Positions 23,058 to 45,995 of a DNA stretch of 64,000 nucleotides are shown one piece after another. The position numbers and the translations under genes are program-made. The notes under the pieces were generated by a model, which worked only from the letters and a program-made list of their open reading frames with translations, made no database searches and was not told where the DNA came from. The stretch is from Pempheris klunzingeri (lineage: Eukaryota > Chordata > Actinopteri > Acropomatiformes > Pempheridae): contig NC_092029.1 of NCBI RefSeq assembly GCF_042242105.1, positions 8,371,885 through 8,435,884 of the forward strand, written 5' to 3'. How positions within the stretch are numbered: position 1 is the first letter of the stretch; each line of letters begins with the position of its first letter.

Positions 23058-23295
23058 AATTAATGGTCCTTATAGGTGCTGGTAGGTAAAGTTTGCTGCC
23101 TTTGGACAGATCCAGGCAAACTGTTTACCCGTTTCCAGCCTTTATGCTAAGCTAAGCTAACCCTCGGCTGGCTGTAGCCTTATATTTAGCATGTGAGAGT
23201 GGTATCAATCTTCTTAGCTATAAACTTTCTGCCAGAAAGCAAATGCTTGTGTCATGGTATTTCTTTAGGTCAATATCCCTTGCCAATCCTTTAAA
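23058..23295 (-). mobile_element. MITE relative, reverse orientation
   Basis: It reads GGTGCTGGTAGGTAAAGTTTG, TTTCCAGCCTTTATGCTAAG, GAGAGTGGTATCAATCTTC and CTTTCTGCCAGAAAGC in order. That is the reverse complement of the family seen at 11645-11880, with the GCTAAGCTAAGCTAAC core. It ends near TTTAGGTCAATATCCCTT. No coding capacity. Confidence 0.65.
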
Positions 23296-23475
23296 ATTTC
23301 AAATATATAATGAATAATCTAAATGTCATAGACAAACCCTTAAAAGAAACATTATTGCTGATTTTTTTAATTCATATCTCCACCTTGTGAAATTATAAAG
23401 GACTTAGAGAAATTGAATTATTAAAGATTTAAGAAAGATTGAAGAATTAAAGAAAATACTCTGAACAGGATTGGA

Positions 23476-23517
23476 TTATATATATTATATATATAATAAT
23501 ATATATATATTATATAT
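23476..23517. repeat. (AT)n palindromic tract
   Basis: Nearly pure TA/AT sequence that is self-complementary and could extrude a cruciform. Confidence 0.85.
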
Positions 23518-25501
23518 CTGCTCAAATAATGAGTGGGTTTTAGAAAACAATTACTTCATCATGAATCCCCTCAACTTAATACTGATCAGTCATTTTAAGT
23601 GTAAACAAAGCAAAATCAACTAAAAACACAGTTAATAAAATTGAGTAACAGAAGTTAACTTTACCACCACAAACATATTTACTACGGTAAGAATAAAATA
23701 AAATAAATCAAAAACTATGGTACATGTTCAGTCACAGTTAATAAGATAAAATTCAAACAAAGATCAGAGAGGTTGAAAGTGCCTGAGAGGGATATAATTC
23801 ATTTTCTTAATAAAGCCAACAGCTAACTGAAAAAGATAGATTAGTATGTTGATACAATATTACTACATACAGGCCATGCAGCATTTATTCTTATAATGTT
23901 GCATGTCCTGTAATAATATCACTATAAAAAATAATCTCTTAAAACTATTAAAAACATATTCTGTGACACTTGATTTACACTATATTCACCTCATCCACCA
24001 TGAAAATAAGATATCAATAAACTGCCGTGGATTTTTGAAGCCTGAAATGTTGCAGTAACTGAGTGACCACTGGGTGACAGCAGAGCCACACAGAGAGGAG
24101 AGTGAACTGAAGAAGACTTCAGTCTGTGGTTCCTCTTTTCTCTGTCTATTCCCATCACAGTTTATTGACGATCTGTATCTATATGTGTGTTAACTTTAAC
24201 ACCAGGAAGGCCAGTAGATTAGGCTGATCTGAGTGACAGCATGTTTTTCTTTTTCCTGTGTCAGAGAAATCAGGGACATTTGAAACCTCAGATATTTTCA
24301 CTTGGGGTGTGTCAAATATGGATTCCACAGTAATCTTTTTAGGGATTAGGAAAAGGATGGGAAATGATTTCTTTATGTCAGGGATGAAGAAAAGCAGATG
24401 GGTATGAAAGTTATTGTATCCTTTTTCTTGTTTATTTAGAAATACTGTCAGGCTTTTCTTACCAGTGTGTTTATATGTAAACTTTGTCTTTTCAGAGAAA
24501 TGCATCCTGCCTGTCTGTTAAAGAGGAAAATGTTTAGCAAACAATGACCACCGTCTCCTCTCTGCACATCCTCTCCTCATCCTGGCCCTTGACCAGTTCA
24601 GATAACAGACGCTCATTCATCAAGCGATGCAGTGTTGCCTCCCTTTTCCATCAGCGTGTGCTGCCTCTCCAGGACGACCACCACCCCTGCCGGAAAAATG
24701 CTCAACCTTTACACAGACAGACAACAAAGTAAAATGAGACAATTAAAGCACAGCACGTCCATACATATTAGGCTGCAAAAGTCTCAATAAAAGCAAAGTT
24801 AAACTAGGAGTGGAGTAGGAATTGTAAGAGTACAACGCTTTAATACATGGAATGAAATAAAGGGGCAACATTTCATCTTTGACATTTGAATTTATTCTAT
24901 GTTTTCACATCACAGTACACAATATAAATAAATTGATGATCTCATATTGATTATTCTCCTATGGTAAATTATGATAATGAATAAGTGCAGAGATAGAAAA
25001 GTAACATAATGTCCATCTTAAAAAGAATCATTGTTTGTATTAATCAGTTACATCGCTTTAGTTGAAAACTACTAGATAACCCAGTGTTACAGGTGGTCAC
25101 TGTTGAAAGGGCTGCTGTAGCATCCTCCAAAGTGGAGAAAGAAGAAGTAAACTTTTAAAGTAAAAATGTGTCACAGCAAGGACTTTAGGCAATAGTGCAA
25201 TTCTTGCCTGTAGATGAGTTTGAATTTTAAAATGTACTCAAAATAGTACACGGAACTCAATGTACTCATAATAATCAAATTCAATAGGATTAATAATGAG
25301 GGTTAGTTTCCTTCCACTCCTGAATAAATGAGTTCTACTGTCGACAGCTGAGCCAGTCTGGTGCCTGCTCGCCCCGAAAAACATAATGTTCCTTGATAAC
25401 GTATCAGAGAATCCCTCATTTAGACAACTCTTACATAACAATGATGAAAACTCTGTTCCTGCATGTTGCACACACGCACTTCCTCTCAAATGCATGCATC
25501 G

Positions 25502-25504
<3 letters not shown>

Positions 25505-25540
<36 letters not shown>
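25505..25540. repeat. (AC)n microsatellite
   Basis: AC run of 18 units; it adjoins the repeat at 25550-25800. Confidence 0.95.
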
Positions 25541-25541
<1 letters not shown>

Positions 25542-25549
25542 ATGAGTCT

Positions 25550-25800
25550 CTATAGTTGTCACTGACACAACGTATACTGTAACTAAAGCCTACTAACCTA
25601 ACTGTGACCCTGACCATAACCTTCCCCAAACAAATGAACAAATGTTTTTACCATTTTTGTTTAATCAGTGACAACAATATAGTTTAGAAAAATGTTGTTC
25701 TCCTGGTGGGGCCCAGTAAAATGTTCCCACAAGACATACTGTGAGTGTGGTCTCAGGCGTTGGTCCCCACTATGTTAGTAATACATGAACACACACACAC
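25550..25800. repeat. Probable CA-linked teleost interspersed repeat
   Basis: It contains AACCTAACTGTGACCC, TGGTGGGGCCCAGTAAAATG and GGTCCCCACTATGTTAGTAA flanked by CA arrays. I recall the GGTCCCCAC...TTAGTAA block next to CA arrays as a recurrent teleost repeat. Boundaries are approximate. Confidence 0.4.
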
Positions 25801-28800
25801 AAACACATGCACAGGTAAAATCTGCTGCAGGAAAGTCACTGAATTCAAAATACTTTTCCTAAATTCTGTTTTGTTTAAGTAAATTTAAACATTATTAAAG
25901 TCACCATCAGCTACTGACCACTGCAGTGAGGAGTGTCAAAAATTGCTTTATGAGAAAGTACAATATCTGAGGTGGAAAAAAAAAATAAAGGATGAAAAAA
26001 AAACGTAGCTTGACATTTTATCTAAATTCTCACACAGCAACATCCTGAAGGTCAACTGTCAGTTCATTTGGGTGGAAACTGCAAAACATTAGAGGAAATA
26101 TCAGATCACAACAGCGTGATATGTTGTCTTATCGTACTGTATAAAAACTACACTGTTGTTTTCTTTCCCAGAGATATCTCCATGTACACAGGAGACTTTA
26201 GAACAACTAAAATAAGTGATCAAGACAATAACAAACTATTAACAATAAGGACTGACAGCAGCGTATGATGAGGAGTTATTTTGAGATGCTCCCTGTCCAC
26301 CCCAACAACCTGACGTAGCATCCTAACAGTTTGGTTAAATTTACTCTTGGTCTAAAGGTAGTATGTTTCTGAAATGTTTCCTGGCTTCCGAACAATGATG
26401 CTTGTTATTTCTGAGGTCAAAGGTCAGACCTGTGTGTCAAGAGCCTCGAAAGTCACAAGAGATTTCTGGGAAAGGAACAACTTGTAATGGACACACACTG
26501 TACCATTCAAGTAAATGAAGTAATGCATAGCGAATGTTTGTGTGCGTGTGTTGTCAGAGGATGTTGACCTCATCCATGGCCTCTGTTTTAGCCAGGAAGG
26601 GGTTCAAGGAATGGCCACCAGGATTCAGGGGTTACTTTTACAGGCACTTTACACACTGGTTGTTTCCTTCAGTCACAGGATGTAAAGACGGCAGAGACAG
26701 TTGACCCGACACCAGTCGAGACAGCATGTGAAACGTCCTTCTTTGTCTTTATTTTTGATTGTTTGGACCAGGATCCGATCTCAAACAGCTTTTCATTTTC
26801 ACTCAGAGTTGTGCATTTCTCATCATTCATAGTTTCTGGTAGTACTTTGTAATTAGTACTTGATTTACACTTGTATCTTATTCTCTTTGCTTAAATAAAA
26901 TACTTTCAGCAATAAGACAAAACCCTCCCATGTATGTTGTTTTGTTATCATGCCAGGCTCTCACACTTTCTGTCACCACGGAGACAGGGGCCAATTAACA
27001 GTAGGGTGTCACCACTCGGCCGACCTTGTGACCACTCCACCCTCAAGCACACGCACACGCGCACAGACACACACTCATCGAAGCAGCGATGAGTTGTGAC
27101 TCACAGAGAGTCACAAGTGGATGTGTCAGTGTACTCAACTGCTTTGGTTTGAGCCGGGGTGACTCCTGCACGGCAGAGGAACCTCCTTGGTTTGGCTACG
27201 TGTAATTGGCAGTGTTTACTGATGGAAGGCTGGTGAGAGATTATGTCCACGTATCTGTTGGTCGAGGTGCCTGCACAGTGGGGATGGACGTGGCGGGACA
27301 GTGTGAACTTTCCACAGTAATGTGCTGCTGAAGCTCATCGCTGGCAGCTGAAAAGACAATAAGTGACAACGATAACTGTTGCAGAAGTGGCACGTGCTTT
27401 AGAAATGAACGGAAAAAAATCGAGACATATGCAATTTAAAAATTTTCATTTAAAAACAAAGGAAAACTCTATACATTGACCTTTAAAGTCAAGGGTTCAG
27501 AAGTCAAGACTTTACTGCACAAAGTTCAAATTGTTACAACCAGCGGCACAGAAAATACTTATTAATAGACACACACCTGACTAGACTCAAAACTTTCACA
27601 ATAAGATACTGTCACTAACACTGACTGAGGATGCTGGAACACTCGACACAAAGTTTGGTACAAGACGATCTGGCCAAGGGCTGGAGAACGCAGACAATAT
27701 ATACACCAGGGAAGGGAGCAGCAGAGGTGGAAACAACCATGGCGAGACATAACACCATTTTCATTTTAAAAAGAAACATAAATTGAAACAATACAATTCA
27801 AGTTTTAAGTGTATAAGTGTGCATGTGCTAGTTAGGCATCAACCGGCCTCTACATCACATGAAGAAGCTGTGTTCTACTAAAGGATGTAATGATATGTGT
27901 AGTGAGCATATCATGTACAGCATTTCCAATGAATGCATCAAAAGAAACAGAATCATGTAACTTTAATGAGCACTTAACAAAACCAGTGTGTAGAATTCTG
28001 TAGCATCTAGCGATACTGTGCAACATTACAAAACCATGATGCTCCATTATTCACAACACATAATGACAATCCTCTTCTGTCTTCGTCTTCGTCTTTAATG
28101 CCACCAAATTCAAGCTGCTACTCCAACGTAAAAACACGAAAGGCCCTTGTTTGTCTGTTCTGGGATACTGTGTAAATATGACGATCTAACATGGCAGACT
28201 CCATGGAAGAGGAGCAATGTAATCTATAGAGAGCAAAAAAAACAACAAAAACAGGTGATTATACACTACTGACAAGTTAATAGATCCCCAGAAATCCTGC
28301 ACACAGCACCTTTGATCAGATATGATCAATTATTTTATGAGTAACTCTGATAATAAATGATCTCTGACATAATTATATTTTATATAGTTCCCAATGCTTT
28401 CTCTAACACATTTCATGTTCTAAACACTCTCTTCAGTGTGACGTGCAGTCGAAAGCTCCAAACAAGAATAAGTGGACTTTGAGTCAAGATTAATATATAT
28501 TTTTTAATCTTTCTTAACCTGTGGCTGAAGGATGATGTTAGCTTGTGTTTAGTAACATGTGCGTGTTTGGGTGTGTGTTTAAGAGCAGCATCCCCACCCA
28601 GTGTTCTCAGATATCAGTTCCCTTGTGTGTCTGGGTGTATACGGTTAATCCTGATGTATAGCTTCCTCATGTGCGCCTCTCCTCCAGACAAACACACACA
28701 TCCATCACACACATTCACTGCACGCAAACACACACACACGTTCATATATCACTGTTGACAGTGTCACACATTTATTATCACTGACAAACCAGTTCAAGAT

Positions 28801-29325
28801 ATACTGTGTTTCCCCCTGAATAGATAAGATACCAACCAAAAGCAGAGACAAACGTGCTTCAGCTGTCTCGGACTCCACATTCTTTTCCCTCTCTCTGTCT
28901 GTCTCTTTCTCTTGAGACTGTTTCCGGTCTCTCTCCATCGTTGCTTCTCATTTTTCTACATTTTCCAGGAAATACTAAAACACTCCACTTAAAATAGTTG
29001 TCCTATTTATTTATTTATTTATTTTACTAATTATTAATTTAATTTCAGTTTGTTTTGTCTGATTTATGATCCAGGGATAGTTCCTGAACACTGTCCAACA
29101 GTGCTCATACACAATAACAAATGTATCCAAACATAGCTGCCTGTACAAAATCTGACAAAAATTAAAGACTATCTTGTTGCTAAATCCCTAAAAGTTACTT
29201 ATGTCTGAACCCCTGACTGCTTTCTGTGGCCTTTAAGAGAAATAAAACTAATAAAAAACTAAAGTTGACTCTTGCAAGACTGCTCAGCATACATCGAAAA
29301 CATTCACTTTAAGATATGATGGAGG

Positions 29326-29326
<1 letters not shown>

Positions 29327-29357
<31 letters not shown>
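29327..29357. repeat. (GT)n microsatellite
   Basis: GT run of about 15 units. Confidence 0.95.
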
Positions 29358-29358
<1 letters not shown>

Positions 29359-32300
29359 AGGGGCATGGTGGGATGGACAGGAAATGGTGGACAGAACAGA
29401 ACTTCCTGTGTGAGAAGAGAGAGTGCTGCATCTTCTTCCCTGCATGTGTATATGTTTAAGGGGTCTTTGAGTCACAGTCCGAGGGGATGCTTTGACTTCC
29501 TGCCACGCACGCATGCACACACACACACACAAAAACATATACAAGTCCCTAGATAATACCAAGCTAACATTTCACACTATTGTCATTTTTAGTTCATGTC
29601 TCGTTACGGTCATTGTCAGTGATCTTGACAATAATGTGGAAATCTGCTCCTCATAACACATTCATACTGTACGTAATACTGTAACATCCATAGAAAACCT
29701 ACCTAAACTGAATCCATGATAAGAATGAACCCCTTGAGAAATGGAATGAAAAATGATCATATTTCTTCCTTACTACACAGCACTTTCCACCCTATTTTTC
29801 ATCAGTTAGAGCTAAACACAACATGTTTTTGTGATTCATAGAATCTCTTGAGTTTGTCTCATTGATACACAAAAATCTGAAAGATTTCCTATTAAATCTA
29901 ATAGTTTTTGTGGCTTGTTTTTAGTTTTATTTAGAGATGCATGATTATGCTCCTCTTTATGCACACAGTTTATAGTCAGTATTAAACCAATCATGTGTGG
30001 CTTTTAGGAGGAAAAACATGACCTAAATCCATCCTTTACATATATTTGCTCCCTTCATTACTAATACCAGTTTAGCTGTCTAATGTGAATCTCATGACTT
30101 GCACTATTTCAGACAGACTGTTTAGGCTTCTGATCTGAATTTACTCTAATTTCATTAAAATAACTTACGATATAATCAAATTTTTCTTTCCCTCATTGTG
30201 TAGTTTGTCGAACAGAATAAAATCGTATTTGAGTAGAAAAGACAAACTCAAAATAAAAATCTTGAGATTATATACCTGTTGGTATATAAATTGAGTAAAT
30301 GAATTTTTATTACACTTTTGGATTGTTGTTTATGACAGAAAAGCAGTAAAGTACAGATTTTGCAATGCATAACCATCTTAAAACAGAAAATACAGCAACG
30401 CCAGTGTTTCCACTTAGTGTATTCACCAGTACACAGGACTTCATGTTGCAATCCATCGGGGTATGAAAACAATGTTTGAATCTGAAGGACTTTGTTTTGC
30501 AGAGTATCCACATTTAACAAGAATTCCTTTTTTAATTTTTTTCCTGTCGATCTGACCTGGCTCATTCATGAAATGTGAGCTAGTGATGCATAGATGATGC
30601 AGATGATTCCCCAATCTGTGTTCATGGAATGCAAAGAGTCTTAATATGTACAGTAGATTCACAGTAACAGCACAGCGACGCACGGGGAGGGCCGTAAAGT
30701 GGAAATATTTGAGCTCAAGTCAATTCAGTAGCTCAATCTGGGAGAATACTGCCTCACTCATAAAGCACATCAATGAACATTTTCTTTTCTCCTTTGTGAA
30801 CCCAAATTTTGTTAATTTAGTTTTATCTTATGATTAATATCTCTCACTTATAACAAACCACAAACATGGTCGTGACTTGTTGTATATATACACATACATA
30901 CTTACATACTGGCATATCGCTACAGTAAATCACTTGTAAAGAGGGATTACATTTATTACATGTATACAAGTTAAACACATGAAATGGAAAGCAAAATTTT
31001 AATTCGAAAAAACATTTCACAAATGTGTCAGTTTGTGTTGTTATCATCACAATATAAGCCAGTTTAGGTTAGATTGGATGTCTGCCAGGAGACGAGCAAT
31101 GACTGATTCATTAGTTCTCAATTAAAAACACACCGGGATACTCATTACCCAGCAGCCTGTGAAATGCTTAAGACTTAATACATATATGTTACAAATAATG
31201 ACACGGGTACATGTGGTCATATGCATACATACAATAGTCAGGATTTGCCCACACAGAACAGTGAACATTCAACATTCAAAGTCCTTACAATACATTTATA
31301 CTGAGAATGTCAGCACACTCATGTGTCCAAACAATACCCTTTACATAGTTTCATATTATAGTCACAGTTTTCCAGACATGTTAACAGTATTTAGAGCTAC
31401 GTGAAATTCATCATCCTTGGTTTCTCCCCTGCTTGTTTCCCATTACAGTAGGTCAATCCAGATGCTACAGTGATCGATGGTGATGCCACAAACTCCACAC
31501 ACACAAATCTGCATATCACATTTAATTAAAAAAAAAAAAAGATGGCCATTTTATTTTTTTATTGATAGTTGGAGGTGTTACAGACTTTCTTCTCTGCTTA
31601 TAAACCTTATGTAACCAGTATGGTGTTGATTTTCTGTGTGTGTGCTTCTACATGTTTGTATGCATTTGTATAAATTCTCAAGCTGCTTGCCTGAAAGTCT
31701 TTATAGCTGTTCATAATAATATTTCACCATGAAACAAAAGCCAGAATACTCAGCGGTGCCAGGAGACAAATACAAGACCTGTGAAATGTTTAAGTGTTGC
31801 ATGGAATACTGCAGTCAAACATGAGTTTATTGTATTGAGATAAGAACAGATAATAATGCAATAATACTTATTGTTATAGATCACGTTTTAATGGGGATGA
31901 GCTGTTTATTTGCATTTCATATCCCAGTCTTCCTTCTCCCAAAGATAATCCTCACAACAAAATCTTCTTTCCTCTCTTCCTTTTTGTCTTCACATTGTAG
32001 GATCCCTCCCATCGTCTTCCAGTAGATTGGATCAACTCACATTTTGCTGTATTCCAGTGTTTCTTCTATTAGACTTTTATGTTTTTTTTCTCTTTACTAA
32101 TTACAATGTCAGCTGTTCTAAGATCTCTAACACTTGTTCTACCCAGCAACTCCCAATATCTCATCCTTAAATACAGGACACTGGGCTTAAGACTGCAATT
32201 GGAGCACTCATCAAGATTCAGCTTTTCTACCCTGGTAAAAGCCATTTCATCACTGCAGAAAAGTAGCGTTCAGTCGTTAAGCATTCATTAACTTAATTTT

Positions 32301-32557
32301 TATTTGAATGTAACAGACTATTTTGCTCTAATATTTGCCTCTTGAAGGGAAGGAAAGACTGCAGGTGTGGGGATGGCAGCAACAGAGCAGGATCAAAAGT
32401 TGGAAATGGAGTCTGATTTTGTTCAAATATTTTTCATTTGTAGTTTCATTGCTATAATGCTACAGAAATATTCCTATTTTAATTGGGATTTTTTTTTCTT
32501 GGTGGAGGGGGGGTGAGGGTGGGTATACTTACAGGTTTTGGGGGTGTATTCTTACAT

Positions 32558-44781
<12,224 letters not shown>

Positions 44782-45479
44782 GATCGCTGCTCTCTTGCTG
44801 TTTAACTAGTAAAGTCTCCGATAGGTGTGACTGATCAAAGCTGGACACTTGTGTCAGCTTATTATGCTCTTGACTGACTGTCCTGACGATCTACAAATTT
44901 GTGATGTCCTTGGGGGGGTTAGATTCTTATCTTAAGGTCAAGCTTAAGAGAGCGATTTCCTCACATAAACAAGAGCAGCTCCAAATTAAAACTCAAAGAG
45001 CTAAAAAATGAAGATCTAACCTAATAGAAAAAACAAATAAATTATGGTTGTCCAACAAATCTAAACAAAAATGGTTAGCGATACACACATTAAAAATAAT
45101 CTATAATGCTGTTTTTTCCAGGTTATATTTAACTGGAAATATTCTCAAAAAAAATTTAAAATATCTGAGCAAAAAGTATTTTGGGAAAACATATATATAG
45201 AATAATAGTTAAAGTCAGTCTGTCCTGCTCCTCTAAATGGGTGCTGACTGATGGGTTATTAATGATAAACTGAGACTAAGAATACTAAAATTCTGTCTAT
45301 CAGCTAAAAGCATAAAAATTTAATTACTGTACGTTTTAATGTGAATTTAAACCTGACCCTGCAGTCTAATCATGGAGTCCATCGGTCCCCTCAGGTCCAT
45401 CGGTCCCCTCAGGCCACTTCACGCTCCTGGGCCAAACAAAAAACAACGCGCTGCATTCAATGACTTTATTTTTGTTTAC

Positions 45480-45995
45480 CAATCTATTTCAGCGCACAAA
45501 CACAGCGGGGGAAAGCCTAAATCCTGCTGCTCATGCACAACATCACGTTACCGCTGTTCACTTTTCCGTCCAGGAGCTGGCGGAGGAAATCCCGAAAATG
45601 ATGCACCGAGCTGCTGTCAGGGAGCTGCCGCCGTTATTGTTCACCGGCTCCCGCTTCTCCTCCTCACCAAACGGCCCCAAACCTCCTCCGGGCCGACGCT
45701 TATCTCCTTCCCCCTTTTCCCGTCAAAAACACGACCGGCTCTGTTTGCTAGCTCTACGGGTTATTTTCTGCCACTGCCCGGCGCTGAGTGTAGCAGCAGC
45801 TGATGTCCTGCGGCTCGATTTAAATGCCGAGTCGAAGGAAACCCGAGCCCGGCGGAAGTGCCCAACGGCTGGCGGCCCGTCCCTCCGCGGTCCCGCCCAG
45901 TGATGCGGAGCTGAAGCCGGGCAGGTCGACGCCATGACGGCCGAGGAGAGACGGTGGAGCCGCTGTTGGAGAGCAGCGCGCCACCTAAAGGTAAA
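45480..45995. promoter_or_regulatory. CpG-rich island, probable promoter
   Basis: This stretch is strikingly richer in CG steps than its surroundings (for example CGGCGGAAGTG, CCGCGGTCCCGCCC, GCAGCGCGCC). It carries an ETS-like GCGGAAGT and a GC box. It lies 0.7-1.2 kb upstream of the ehd3 start codon on the minus strand, so it may drive ehd3. A plus-strand ATG exon with a good donor (45934-45990) means it could be bidirectional. Confidence 0.6.
45934..45990 (+). CDS. Candidate first coding exon of an unidentified plus-strand transcript
   Basis: Inside the CpG island, gacgccATGA starts a 19-codon frame (MTAEERRWSRCWRAARHLK) that ends exactly at AAG|gtaaac. I do not recognise the peptide. No downstream partner exon could be found between here and 48.7 kb, so this may equally be a non-coding first exon or chance. 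The call rests only on context, start-site and donor quality. Confidence 0.2.

Larger units (their letters stand above)
20495..32557. other. Intergenic: chemokine upstream to ehd3 downstream
   Basis: Twelve kilobases without a gene I can support. The right part is probably the ehd3 3' UTR, which would run leftward from 32557; minus-strand AATAAA hexamers occur at 31905-31910 and 31826-31831. The remainder is AT-rich with a reverse-oriented MITE relative (23058-23295), an AT palindrome (23476-23517), CA/GT arrays and one CA-linked repeat (25550-25800). Two short exon-like minus-strand frames, near 27240-27346 and 26559-26620, are discussed as findings. Confidence 0.55.

Noticed and set aside
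26549-26703. Plus-strand frame of 44 codons after ttgtcag
   Set aside because: It overlaps the minus-strand candidate, shows no family likeness, and is within chance length.
44930-45200. Possible LINE-1 ORF2 fragment (Lys/Gln-rich frame)
   Set aside because: A few L1-like words appear, but with stops and no reverse transcriptase motif. Composition alone could explain it.
45372-45903. Two long overlapping plus-strand frames (143 and 147 codons) before and within the CpG island
   Set aside because: Stops are rare in GC-rich sequence, so long frames are expected. The peptides are low in information, two frames are open at once, and neither resembles a family I know.
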